A stretch of 34,946 nucleotides of DNA from Ornithinibacillus halophilus (GCF_900129485.1 NZ_FQVW01000033.1:1-34946); one strand, 5' to 3'; counted from the stretch's first letter, positions 8,691 through 16,841 are shown. The notes: generated by a model from the letters alone, not told the origin. Made by a program: numbers and translations.

Positions 8691-8720
8691 TGTGTATATA
8701 CAATATATACAATATACACA
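8691..8720. promoter_or_regulatory. Probable YtrA-type operator palindrome
   Basis: Arms TGTGTATAT (8691-8699) and ATATACACA (8712-8720) are exact complements, with ACAATATATACA between them. It overlaps the promoter of the regulator's own operon. YtrA-family regulators are known to bind such GTATA...TATAC palindromes and to autoregulate. Confidence 0.65.
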
Positions 8721-8730
8721 CGTAAGTCAA
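8702..8730 (-). promoter_or_regulatory. Sigma-A promoter of the gntR-ABC operon
   Basis: Read on the minus strand: TTGACT (8725-8730), a 17-bp spacer, then TATATT (8702-8707). The start region and -10 lie inside the palindrome at 8691-8720, so a repressor bound there would block RNA polymerase. Confidence 0.65.
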
Positions 8731-8847
8731 GAATATATTTAGAAAAAAATGGGATTGTAAATTAGATTGAGAAATATTGATAGTCTCGTAGGAAGGTAAA
8801 AATTATGATACTATTAAAAAATATAATGACGAAAATGGGGTAGCAAA

Positions 8848-9744
8848 ATGGGGTTATTTTTTAATGTGATCGTACCTGTAATTGCCGTGTTTGCAGCAGG
8901 TTATGTATTACAAAGAATCTTTCACTTGGATACAAAATCAATTGCAACAGCATCGATCTATGTGTTCTTACCTGCACTGGTATTTACGCAATTGTACGAG
9001 GCTGAATTTGATCAACGATACACGGTCGTACTTGTATATGCGATTATTCTTTTAGTCGTCATGATCGTTATTAATAAGATTTTTAAACTACTATTTAAAT
9101 GGGAACAATCAGTGGAGAGTGCATCGATTTTAACTTCTGCTTTTATGAATGCAGGTAACTATGGGGTACCAGTTATTTTATTTGCAGTAGGGGAAGAGGC
9201 ATTACCTTATGCTGTATTTTTCATGGTAATACAGACGATGTTTATGAATTCCTTCGGGGTTTATTATGCTTCGAGAAGTAAAAGTGGTTTTCTAAAAGCT
9301 TTAAAAACAATTTTTCAATTACCAGCTACATATGCAGCAATTTTAGCGTTTATTCTACAAAATATCACCTGGGAAATACCAAATTCTGTTTATTCAACCT
9401 TATCTATGTTAGGGGATGCAGCTATACCAATTATGATGGTACTGCTAGGGATGCAATTAGCTTCCATAACTTCTATTAAACTGAATTGGAACGTTATTCT
9501 ATCCTCTTTATCAGCTAGAATGGTAGTTTCTCCGTTATTAGCTGTTGGATTTATTTTTCTCTTAGATTTAGACCCAGTCATAGGTGCAGTATTGGTCATT
9601 CTATCTTCCATGCCTAGTGCAGCGACAACAACAATGTATGCCATTCAATTTGATACAGAGCCTGATTTAGTATCAAGCATTACATTAGTAACAACGTTGT
9701 TCAGTGTGGTTTCTGTAACAGTGTTGTTAAACTTTATTGTATAA
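8848..9744 (+). CDS. AEC family transporter (auxin efflux carrier family)
   Basis: A 298-residue membrane protein with about ten hydrophobic segments in two halves, characteristic of the AEC/BART family. Family features include the N-terminal FAAGYVLQR and FLPALVFTQL segments, and SAFMNAGNYGVPV, the conserved asparagine-rich break of helix 4 where substrate is thought to bind. The second half has GDAAIPIMMVLLGMQLA. Bacterial members move malate, malonate or other organic acids. The gene is upstream of and co-directional with the hpa regulator, so an aromatic or organic acid substrate is possible but unproven. The ribosome site is weak (GGGGT before the ATG). Confidence 0.85.
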   Translation: MGLFFNVIVPVIAVFAAGYVLQRIFHLDTKSIATASIYVFLPALVFTQLYEAEFDQRYTVVLVYAIILLVVMIVINKIFKLLFKWEQSVESASILTSAFMNAGNYGVPVILFAVGEEALPYAVFFMVIQTMFMNSFGVYYASRSKSGFLKALKTIFQLPATYAAILAFILQNITWEIPNSVYSTLSMLGDAAIPIMMVLLGMQLASITSIKLNWNVILSSLSARMVVSPLLAVGFIFLLDLDPVIGAVLVILSSMPSAATTTMYAIQFDTEPDLVSSITLVTTLFSVVSVTVLLNFIV

Positions 9745-9761
9745 ATTGGAGAGGAAACAAT

Positions 9762-9838
9762 GGGGTTATAATAGTATAATTTACACAAGAGGAGCTTGAT
9801 AAATCATGCTTCTCTAGTATTGAATGTACTAAAACCCC
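9762..9838. other. Nested hairpin between the AEC transporter and the hpa regulator
   Basis: Outer pair GGGGTT (9762-9767) / AACCCC (9833-9838), middle pair AGTA/TACT, inner stem AGAGGAGC (9788-9795) / GCTTCTCT (9808-9815) with one G-U pair. It lacks a proper downstream T-run, so it could be a weak terminator, a processed 3' end or another structured element. Confidence 0.45.
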
Positions 9839-9873
9839 TATAAAATTTGTTTTTAGGAATAGTTTTCTGAATA

Positions 9874-9902
9874 TTGACATCATATATTATTTTCTATATG
9901 AT
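9874..9902 (+). promoter_or_regulatory. Promoter of the hpa regulator gene
   Basis: TTGACA (9874-9879), a 17-bp spacer and TATGAT (9897-9902): the same -35, spacing and -10 as the operon promoter at 10699. The expected transcription start falls at about 9908-9910, on top of the ATG of the regulator. Confidence 0.75.
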
Positions 9903-9903
9903 G
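9878..9903. promoter_or_regulatory. Palindromic operator at the regulator promoter
   Basis: An exact inverted repeat CATCATATA (9878-9886) / TATATGATG (9895-9903) with an 8-base centre, covering the spacer and -10. The ATCATATA/TATATGAT half-sites recur, fused together, at 10714-10729. Autoregulation by the GntR protein is inferred. Confidence 0.6.
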
Positions 9904-9908
9904 TAAGT

Positions 9909-10586
9909 ATGATGAAGAGAGAAAATAAACAACAAAAAGTATATCGAGTATTAAAAGGAAGGATTATTGAGCGCGAATATGTACCGGGGCAACGGATTGT
10001 TATTGACCAAATAGCTAAGGAGTTAAATACAAGCTCGATCCCAGTTCGTGAAGCAATTCGTCAGTTAGAAGCTGAGCGCTTAGTTGTTTACAAACGAAAC
10101 GTTGGTCCTGTAGTAGCTGAGGTCAATGAATCCGATTATTTGGATACGGTTCGAGTCTTAGCTGTGCTAGAGGGATATGCTACAGCAATGAGTGCTGAAA
10201 ATACGACAATAGAACATATTCAGCAGCTGAAAGAACTTAATAGTCAAATGGAGGAGGCACTGGAGGATTTTGATATTATTAAGTTTAGTAAATTAAATGC
10301 TCGTTTCCACCGTGTACTTTGTGAGCAATGCAATAATCCATATTTATTAGAACAATTAGAAACGACATGGAATCGTTTGGATGCTATTCGTGGAACAGGT
10401 TCTACATTATATTCCAAGCGGGTAAAAGAATCGATTCAAGAGCATGCTGCTATTATTAAATTGCTGGAGTCGGGTAATAATGCCGAGTTGTTAGAAAGAA
10501 TGGCTAGACAGCATAAAATTACTACTGCAGAAAACTTTGAGAAGAGAAGACAAAATTTAATCGAAACCAATACATTACCATCATAG
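9909..10586 (+). CDS. GntR family regulator, FadR subfamily (FCD domain), probable regulator of the hpa operon
   Basis: A 225-residue protein. The N-terminal winged HTH (about residues 8-75) includes GQRIVIDQIAKELNTSSIPVREAIRQLEAE. The C-terminal all-helical FCD ligand domain (about 85-215) has the metal/ligand pattern D-x3-R (DTVRVLAVLE), FH in NARFHRVL, and H in IQEHAAII. It stands alone, followed by its own terminator, 196 bp before the catabolic operon in the same direction. A pathway intermediate as inducer is inferred. There is no Shine-Dalgarno sequence before the ATG, and the promoter predicts an mRNA starting at or next to it. A second ATG follows immediately. Confidence 0.85.
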   Translation: MMKRENKQQKVYRVLKGRIIEREYVPGQRIVIDQIAKELNTSSIPVREAIRQLEAERLVVYKRNVGPVVAEVNESDYLDTVRVLAVLEGYATAMSAENTTIEHIQQLKELNSQMEEALEDFDIIKFSKLNARFHRVLCEQCNNPYLLEQLETTWNRLDAIRGTGSTLYSKRVKESIQEHAAIIKLLESGNNAELLERMARQHKITTAENFEKRRQNLIETNTLPS

Positions 10587-10587
10587 A

Positions 10588-10627
10588 AGAGAGCTGGAAA
10601 ATAAATTATTTTCTAGTTCTCTTTTTT
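10588..10627 (+). terminator. Terminator of the hpa regulator gene
   Basis: A long imperfect stem AGAGAGCTGGAAAATAA / TTATTTTCTAGTTCTCT followed by TTTTTT, starting directly after the regulator stop codon. It separates the regulator transcript from the operon. Confidence 0.85.
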
Positions 10628-10698
10628 AGAGAAAAGGAATCGTCTTCGGGAGAATTGGTTCTTCAATACTTTTGATAATGTTAGACAAATTACCCCCG

Positions 10699-10727
10699 TT
10701 GACATTGTATGTGAAATCATATATGAT
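10699..10727 (+). promoter_or_regulatory. Promoter of the hpa catabolic operon
   Basis: TTGACA (10699-10704), a 17-bp spacer and TATGAT (10722-10727). It leaves a leader of about 45 bases before the first gene, whose ribosome site is GGAGGG. Confidence 0.75.
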
Positions 10728-10729
10728 TT
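10714..10729. promoter_or_regulatory. 16-bp perfect palindromic operator
   Basis: AAATCATATATGATTT is its own reverse complement and overlaps the 3' part of the spacer and the whole -10 element of the operon promoter, a classical repressor position. It shares half-sites with the palindrome at 9878-9903. Confidence 0.7.
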
Positions 10730-10781
10730 AATTGTTCAGAAAATTATTATTAGTTAATTATATTTAATTGGAGGGAATTGA

Positions 10782-11702
10782 ATGGCTTTTGAAGAAGCAA
10801 AACAACGATTTAGAGGCTCCATTGCTCCTGTGATTACCCCATTTAATGAGGATGAAAGTATTGACTTTGAGAAGTTTCAAGAATTGATTAATTGGCAAAT
10901 TGATAGTGGAAGCCATGCGATATCTGTAACGGGAACTTCAGGAGAGCCAAGCTCAATGTCCATTGAGGAACGAGAACAAGTGATGGAAACGGCCTGTAAA
11001 ACGGTCAATGGAAGAGTACCATTTTTACCTGGAACTGGAACAACCAACCACCAAGAAACACTCCGCTTAACGAAAGCTGCACAAGAAATGGGGGCAGATG
11101 CTGCTATGGTCATTGTCCCTTACTACAACAAACCAAACCAACACGCATTATACAAACATTTCAAAGCAATTGCCGATTCTGTAGATATTCCAATCATTTT
11201 ATATAACATACCTGGTCGTACTGCTGTTAATTTGGAAGCGATTACAATAGCAAGACTAGCAGAAGATTGTCCAAATATTATTGGAGTAAAAGAATCTAAT
11301 AAAGATTTTGAACATGTCAATAAAGTTCTTTTGCACTGTGGGAGAGATTTTAATCTTTACTCTGGTATTGAAGTTTTATGTTATCCAATGCTTGCTATTG
11401 GAGGGGCTGGCCATATCAGTGCAACAGCTAATGTGGCACCAAGAGAAGTAGCTGAATTATACAACAGATGGGAAGCAGGCGATATCAAAGGAGCTCAAGA
11501 TCTTCATTATCAAATGATGGCCTTAAACGATGTATTATTCCGTGATACCAACCCAGCACCTGCAAAAACCGCTCTTGGTATGATGGGCAAAATTAAACCA
11601 TTTTTACGTAAACCTCTAGATATCCCGTCAAAAGAAATCCAAAAAGAAATTAGAGAAACTCTATTATCCTATCAATTAATCTCAGAAGATGTAAAAATTT
11701 AA
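10782..11702 (+). CDS. hpaI: 4-hydroxy-2-oxoheptanedioate aldolase of the DapA fold (HpaI-type function)
   Basis: A 306-residue DapA/NAL-family class I aldolase. The Schiff-base lysine is K170 in GVKESNKD, the catalytic tyrosine is Y141 in YNIPGRT, and the phosphate-loop-like GTSGEPS is at residues 51-57. In Firmicute 4-hydroxyphenylacetate clusters a DapA-type protein is the annotated 2,4-dihydroxyhept-2-ene-1,7-dioate aldolase (TIGR02313, from memory), replacing the metal-dependent HpcH/HpaI enzyme of enteric bacteria. It would split the last intermediate into pyruvate and succinate semialdehyde. It is the first gene of the operon, with TGGAGGG before the ATG. A true dihydrodipicolinate synthase is less likely from the context. 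Confidence 0.82.
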   Translation: MAFEEAKQRFRGSIAPVITPFNEDESIDFEKFQELINWQIDSGSHAISVTGTSGEPSSMSIEEREQVMETACKTVNGRVPFLPGTGTTNHQETLRLTKAAQEMGADAAMVIVPYYNKPNQHALYKHFKAIADSVDIPIILYNIPGRTAVNLEAITIARLAEDCPNIIGVKESNKDFEHVNKVLLHCGRDFNLYSGIEVLCYPMLAIGGAGHISATANVAPREVAELYNRWEAGDIKGAQDLHYQMMALNDVLFRDTNPAPAKTALGMMGKIKPFLRKPLDIPSKEIQKEIRETLLSYQLISEDVKI

Positions 11703-11724
11703 TTTTTATCGAAGGAGAGTGAAT

Positions 11725-13215
11725 ATGGAACATAGAAAGGTAGAAGATGTTCAACAATACATCAATGGAAAATTTGTAAATGCAGTAAGTGGGGAGAGAT
11801 TTGAAAATAAAAACCCCTTTACAAATGAAGTAACTAATTTTGTAGCAAAAGGAGATCAACATGATATTGAAGCTGCAGTTTTTGCTGCAGATCAAGCGTT
11901 TCGTAAAGGTCCATGGGGGAAGATGAAACTAAAAGAACGGATGAAATATATTGATCGAATTGCTGATTTAATTGAGGAAGAAGCAGAAAAGATTGCTTAT
12001 CTCGAATCATTAGACTCAGGACTCCCAATTAGTCAAACAAGGAAAATGGCAGCACGTGGTGCAGAGAATTTTCGCTTTTACTCTAGAATGGTGCAAGCTC
12101 GCATGCATGGGGATGCTTACCAAGTAGATGAAGATTTTATTAATTATACGGTGTATCAACCACTTGGAGTTGTTGGGCTAATCACACCATGGAATGCCCC
12201 ATTTATGTTATTGACTTGGAAAGTTGCTCCAGCTTTAGCAACAGGAAATACAGTTGTGTTGAAACCTGCAGAGTTGTCTCCTTTATCTGCAAATACATTA
12301 GCAAAAATCATGCATAAAGCGGAATTGCCAGAAGGTGTTTTTAATGTCGTGCATGGATTTGGGGAATCAGCAGGCGAGGCATTGGTTAAACACGACCAAG
12401 TAAAAGCCATTTCATTTACTGGAGAAACCACAACTGGAAAAAGGATTATTAAAAACAGTGCAGATTCATTGAAGAAAACATCAATGGAACTAGGTGGGAA
12501 GTCCCCTCTAATTGTTTTTGAGGATGCTGACTTTGATAAAGCACTGGATGCAGCTGTTTGGGGTATTTTCTCATTCAATGGTGAAAGATGTACAGCCAAT
12601 TCAAGAGTCTTTGTCCACAAAGATATAAAAGATGATTTTGTATCAGCGCTTAAAGAACGTGTGGAACAAATTGCCATCGGTGATCCAATGGATAGCAACA
12701 CGGAACTAGGTCCATTAATTGATGAAGGGCATTATAAAAAAGTGTCAAGTTACATTGAATTAGCAAAAGAAGAAGGTTGTGAAGTTGTCCAAGGAGCGAT
12801 TCCAGCTGGATTTGAAAAAGGCAACTTTGTACCACCAACATTATTACTGAATGCGAAAAATGAGATGAAAGTGTGTCAAGATGAGATTTTTGGTCCAGTT
12901 ATGGCAGTAATAGAATTTGAAACAGAAGAAGAAGTTGTGGAAATGGCCAATGATGTTGAGTACGGATTAGCTGGTTATGTGTGGACAAATGATATAAAAC
13001 GAGGGCACCGTATAGCACAGGCAGTTGATTCAGGGATGTTATGGATTAACTCTCAAAATGTCCGTGACTTACGAATACCGTTTGGTGGTATGAAAGCAAG
13101 TGGTATCGGACGTGAGGGTGGACACTTTGCCATCTTTGAATTTTATACAGAACCAAAGGCCATTCATGTTTCGATTGGCGACCATCATATTCCACAATTT
13201 GGGAAGAAAAAATAG
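11725..13215 (+). CDS. hpaE: 5-carboxymethyl-2-hydroxymuconate semialdehyde dehydrogenase
   Basis: A 496-residue NAD-dependent aldehyde dehydrogenase oxidising the HpaD ring-cleavage product. Catalytic residues: N157 in TPWNAPF, E255 in MELGGKSP, C289 in NGERCTANSR (the GERC form is typical of HpaE). The NAD-binding SFTGETTTGKR is at about 230-240. I chose the ATG at 11725, because GAAGGAG is 7 bases upstream; a GTG at 11719 is almost touching that site. It is in the operon 22 bp after the aldolase and 12 bp before hpaB. Confidence 0.93.
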   Translation: MEHRKVEDVQQYINGKFVNAVSGERFENKNPFTNEVTNFVAKGDQHDIEAAVFAADQAFRKGPWGKMKLKERMKYIDRIADLIEEEAEKIAYLESLDSGLPISQTRKMAARGAENFRFYSRMVQARMHGDAYQVDEDFINYTVYQPLGVVGLITPWNAPFMLLTWKVAPALATGNTVVLKPAELSPLSANTLAKIMHKAELPEGVFNVVHGFGESAGEALVKHDQVKAISFTGETTTGKRIIKNSADSLKKTSMELGGKSPLIVFEDADFDKALDAAVWGIFSFNGERCTANSRVFVHKDIKDDFVSALKERVEQIAIGDPMDSNTELGPLIDEGHYKKVSSYIELAKEEGCEVVQGAIPAGFEKGNFVPPTLLLNAKNEMKVCQDEIFGPVMAVIEFETEEEVVEMANDVEYGLAGYVWTNDIKRGHRIAQAVDSGMLWINSQNVRDLRIPFGGMKASGIGREGGHFAIFEFYTEPKAIHVSIGDHHIPQFGKKK

Positions 13216-13227
13216 GAGGGAAAACAA

Positions 13228-14688
13228 ATGCCGGCTAAAACGGGGAAGGAATATATTAATCGGTTAAAGGAAGCAAATAACAATATTTATATTCACGGAG
13301 AGCGTGTGGATGATGTAACGGAGCATCCTGCATTTAAAAATGTCATTCAATCTATGGCACATCTATATGATCTACAGTATGAGAAAGAAGATAAAATGCT
13401 CTACACCTCACCAACTACTGGGAAAAAGGTAGGAATGACGTTTTTACAACCGAAGTCAGTTGAGGATTTAATTAAACGCCGTGAAGCAATGACAGAGTGG
13501 GCAAGAACTTCTGGGGGAATGATGGGACGCTCCCCAGATTATTTAAATGCGGAAGTAATGGCGATGGGTATGAACAATTCGTTGTTTGCTGAAGCAGACC
13601 CACGCTTCGCTGAAAATGCACGAAACTATTATGAATATGCTAGGGAAAATGATATTAGCTTAACGCATACATTAATACACCCACAAGTAAACCGTGGAAA
13701 AATGCAGCATCAACAAAAGGATGCCAATGTAGCTCTTCATTTAGTGGAGGAGCGCGAAGATGGAATTATCGTGGATGGAATTCGCCTATTAGCTACTCAA
13801 GGTGGAATTACGGATGAAATTTTAGTTTTCCCTTCCACTGTGAAAAAGGCTGGAGAATTAGATGATCCATATTCACTAGCGTTTGCAGTTCCAAATAATA
13901 CACCAGGCTTGAAGTTTATCAGTCGAGAATCATTTGATTATGGGAAAAATGAATGGGATCACCCACTTGGCTCCCGTTTTGAAGAAGGAGACGCAATCGT
14001 TTCGTTTGATAATGTTTTTGTACCATGGGATCGAGTTTTTGTATGTGGAAACTCATCGGTATGTAACCGTACGTTCAGAGAGACAAATGCTGTTGTTCAT
14101 ATGTCTCACCAAGTATTATCAAAAAATATCGTAAAAACAGAGTTTGTCCTTGGCGTGGCATTAAGTGTTATGGACGCAATTGGAATTGATCAATTCCAGC
14201 ATGTTAAGGATAAAGGCACAGAAATTATGCTTACATTGGAAACGATGCGTTCTCACTTATATCGTGCAGAGCATAATGCAAAATTCGATCAATCAGGAAC
14301 GATGACACCAGATTTCGATGCATTAGACGCTGCACGAAATTGGTACCCACGTATTTTCCCTAGATTACAAGAAATTGTCCGTATATTAGGGGCATCTGGC
14401 TTAATGGGAATCCCAACACAAGAAGATTTCAATCATGACGAGATTGGACCAATCATCCATAGAGGACTACAAGGGAAGAACTTGGAAGGGTATGAACGTG
14501 TACAGCTATTCCGTTTAGCGTGGGATCTAACTTTGAGTGCATTCGGAGCAAGGCAAATGCATTATGAATACTATTTCTTCGGTGATCCAATCCGTATGGG
14601 AATGACATACTTCGATAATTATGACAAAGAAAGTTATAAGGATTATATTAATAATTTCTTAAAGAAATCTAGTGGAGTAAACGTATAA
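13228..14688 (+). CDS. hpaB: 4-hydroxyphenylacetate 3-monooxygenase, oxygenase component
   Basis: A 486-residue member of the HpaB two-component flavin monooxygenase family. It uses FADH2 from the reductase HpaC to hydroxylate 4-hydroxyphenylacetate to 3,4-dihydroxyphenylacetate. Family features are the N-terminal TGKEYINRLKE, the substrate-loop region around THTLIHPQVNRG (residues about 149-160), and the acyl-CoA-dehydrogenase-like helical C-terminal half with LGASGLMGIPTQEDF. The length fits the short Thermus/Geobacillus type. AGGAGGG lies just upstream. It is followed by a large repeat array before the next gene. Confidence 0.94.
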   Translation: MPAKTGKEYINRLKEANNNIYIHGERVDDVTEHPAFKNVIQSMAHLYDLQYEKEDKMLYTSPTTGKKVGMTFLQPKSVEDLIKRREAMTEWARTSGGMMGRSPDYLNAEVMAMGMNNSLFAEADPRFAENARNYYEYARENDISLTHTLIHPQVNRGKMQHQQKDANVALHLVEEREDGIIVDGIRLLATQGGITDEILVFPSTVKKAGELDDPYSLAFAVPNNTPGLKFISRESFDYGKNEWDHPLGSRFEEGDAIVSFDNVFVPWDRVFVCGNSSVCNRTFRETNAVVHMSHQVLSKNIVKTEFVLGVALSVMDAIGIDQFQHVKDKGTEIMLTLETMRSHLYRAEHNAKFDQSGTMTPDFDALDAARNWYPRIFPRLQEIVRILGASGLMGIPTQEDFNHDEIGPIIHRGLQGKNLEGYERVQLFRLAWDLTLSAFGARQMHYEYYFFGDPIRMGMTYFDNYDKESYKDYINNFLKKSSGVNV

Positions 14689-14756
14689 AAGGGTAATAGT
14701 GTGCTAGAAAGTTTGGAGGAGTTGGAGAAGGAGAAGGGAAGAGTGCCGTAGTGAGT

Positions 14757-15293
14757 GTGCTCGTCCGGGGGTGGATTTCGCTCGGCTTGGGGTGGAACTC
14801 GCTCCCCGGGTAGTAGAAAACGCTCGCCATGGTGTGAATCTCGCTCGCCCCAGGGGTGAAATTCGCTCCCCGGTAAGAGGAAAACGCTCGCCCCAGGGGT
14901 AAACTCGCTCCCTGGGTAGTAGAACTCGCTCGCCATGGTGTGAAACTCGCTCCCCGGGTTGTAGAAAACGCTCGCCGAGGGGTAAAACTCGCTCCCCAGG
15001 GCTAAAATTCGCTCCCCGGTAAGAGGAACACGCTCGCCCCAGGGGTAAACTCGCTCCCTGGGTAGTAGAACTCGCTCGCCATGGTGTGAAACTCGCTCCC
15101 TGAGTAGTAGAAATCGCTCGCTATGGTGTGAAACTCGCTCCCCGGGTTGTAGAAAACGCTCGCCATGGTGTGAAACTCGCTCCCCGGGCTGTAGAAAACG
15201 CTCGCCGAGGGGTAAAACTCGCTCCCCGGTAAGAGGAACTCGCTCGCCATGGGATGAAATTCGCTCCCCGGGAAGTAAAACTCGCTCCACTAC
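14757..15293. repeat. Tandem array of about 25 GC-rich 20-22 bp units inside the hpa operon
   Basis: The units have the core CTCGCTC or ACGCTCG followed by CCCCGGG, CCATGGTG or CCCCAGGGG, spaced 20-22 bp. Two unit types alternate (CTCGCTCCCCGGGTNGTAG and AACGCTCGCCATGGTGTG). A higher-order duplication of about 146 bp is visible: the stretch from about 14864 recurs from about 15010. Most units contain a small self-complementary core (CCCGGG, CCATGG, CCCCNGGGG). The array fills almost all of the 14689-15339 gap between hpaB and hpaD and is far GC-richer than the genes. Minus-strand reading frames through it are repeat translations, not genes. Confidence 0.88.
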
Positions 15294-15348
15294 ACCATAA
15301 ACAACAGCACACTACAGCCCCACCTAAACCTAAAGGGGGATGGACAGT

Positions 15349-16332
15349 TTGGATTTTAATATTATTCGTTGTGCTAGGGCTATTTTGCATGTAACAGACC
15401 TTGAGGCGTCAAGAAAATTTTATGTGGATGCCTTGGGTTTTATTGAAACAGAGTCTGATGATGGGCATATTTATTTACGTGGTTTGGAGGAACATACTCA
15501 TCATAGTCTAGTATTAAAGAAGGCTGATCAACCAAATGTTGAGGTACTAGGTTATAAGGTTGCTAGTGAGAAAGATTTGGAAGCTTTAGCTGTGTTCTTT
15601 GAGAATGAAGGGCATTCAACGAAATGGGTAGAAAAAGGAGAGCAGCATGCGATTGGTCGTACGTTACGAGTCCATGATAATTCAGGGTTACCGTTAGAGT
15701 TTTTTGCTGAGATGGAACCTGTTGAGAGGCTACTTCAACGGTATGATTTATATACAGGGTCACGGATGCAACGTATTGATCACTTTAATTGCATGGTTCC
15801 TGATGTTGAAGAAACGTATGCATTTTATCGTGATAAATTAGGGTTTGCCTGTTCGGAATATACGGAAACAGAAGAAGGAAATGTATGGGCTGCATGGCTA
15901 CACCGGAAACAAAATGTTCATGATGTTGCTTTTATGAATGGGAAAGGTCCACGTCTACATCACATCGGATTTTGGTTGCCAGATCAGTTGTCACTTATTC
16001 ATACATGTGATGTTCTTGCTTCGATGGGGTATGGAGAAAATTTAGAGCGGGGACCAGGTCGTCACGGATTATCCAATGCCTTTTTCTTATATTTACGGGA
16101 TCCAGATGGCTACCGGATTGAGTTGTACAGTGGTGACTATTTAACAAGTGATCCTGATTTTAAACCAATTAAGTGGGATATAAACGATCCGATGAGACAA
16201 ACGTTTTGGGGGCATGCTGCACCAGATAGTTGGTTTAACGAGGCATCAAAGGTGGTAGATATGGATACAGGAAAAGAAAAAGATCTAACGGCAGGAAAAT
16301 TAAAACAGCATAAGCCAACATTCGTAATTTAA
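15349..16332 (+). CDS. hpaD: 3,4-dihydroxyphenylacetate 2,3-dioxygenase (extradiol, VOC fold)
   Basis: About 327-330 residues, a type I extradiol dioxygenase opening the homoprotocatechuate ring at the 2,3 position. It has two VOC modules (about 10-125 and 145-265). Metal ligands, numbered from the ATG at 15340, are H148 (RIDHFN), H207/H208 (RLHHIGF) and E261 (YRIELYSGD), the 2-His-1-Glu triad of the family. Start choice: AAAGGGGG ends one base before the ATG at 15340, too close to use. It is 9 bases before an in-frame TTG at 15349, which also gives the family-like N-terminus MDFNIIRCARA, so TTG is preferred. The metal (Fe or Mn) cannot be told. Confidence 0.92.
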   Translation: MDFNIIRCARAILHVTDLEASRKFYVDALGFIETESDDGHIYLRGLEEHTHHSLVLKKADQPNVEVLGYKVASEKDLEALAVFFENEGHSTKWVEKGEQHAIGRTLRVHDNSGLPLEFFAEMEPVERLLQRYDLYTGSRMQRIDHFNCMVPDVEETYAFYRDKLGFACSEYTETEEGNVWAAWLHRKQNVHDVAFMNGKGPRLHHIGFWLPDQLSLIHTCDVLASMGYGENLERGPGRHGLSNAFFLYLRDPDGYRIELYSGDYLTSDPDFKPIKWDINDPMRQTFWGHAAPDSWFNEASKVVDMDTGKEKDLTAGKLKQHKPTFVI

Positions 16333-16361
16333 AGAAGTCCTTTTTGAGAGGAGTCAATAAT

Positions 16362-16841
16362 ATGGATGATCGTACTTTTCGTACGGCGATGGGTAAATTT
16401 GCAACCGGAGTTACCATTGTTACCACTAAAGTTGGTGAGGACATTCATGGTATGACGGCCAATGCGTTTATGTCGGTGTCATTAGACCCGAAGCTAATTT
16501 TAATTTCGATTGATGAAAAAGCAACAATGAAACGTTACATTGATCATTCCAATCAATTTGCCATAAGTATTTTAAATGACCAACAAAAAGATATGTCAGC
16601 GTATTTTGCAGGGCAAAAGAAAGAAATGAAAGAGGTTGATTTTCATTGGTTTAACGGAATGCCAACGATTGATGGGGCACTCGTTAAATTAACATGTGAT
16701 GTCGATAATTCTGTTGTAGCAGGTGATCACACCCTTTATATCGGAAAAGTAACAGATGTCGCTATTACTGAAGGTGAGCCACTGGCCTTTTTCGAAGGGA
16801 AATATCGGAAAATGGAGGATTACTCCAATATTAAGGAATAG
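16362..16841 (+). CDS. hpaC: 4-hydroxyphenylacetate 3-monooxygenase, flavin reductase component
   Basis: A 159-residue small flavin reductase of the HpaC/flavin-reductase-like FMN-binding family. It supplies reduced flavin to HpaB. Motifs: [17 protein letters not shown] at the N-terminus, [14 protein letters not shown] (flavin-binding loop), and the C-terminal [10 protein letters not shown] with the conserved His. The ATG at 16362 has GAGAGGAG 8 bases upstream. An upstream in-frame TTG at 16344 has no site. It follows hpaD by about 30 bp. The separation of hpaC from hpaB by hpaD and the repeat array is unusual. Confidence 0.9.
   Translation: MDDRTFRTAMGKFATGVTIVTTKVGEDIHGMTANAFMSVSLDPKLILISIDEKATMKRYIDHSNQFAISILNDQQKDMSAYFAGQKKEMKEVDFHWFNGMPTIDGALVKLTCDVDNSVVAGDHTLYIGKVTDVAITEGEPLAFFEGKYRKMEDYSNIKE

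Noticed and set aside
11719-11727. GTG start for hpaE at 11719
   Set aside because: It is within one or two bases of the ribosome site; the ATG at 11725 has ideal spacing.
14643-15290. Minus-strand ORF of 215 codons with GERVLLPGERVSHHGER-like repeats, plus two overlapping frames
   Set aside because: All frames are translations of the 20-22 bp DNA repeat, there is no ribosome site, and the ORF runs into the 3' end of hpaB.
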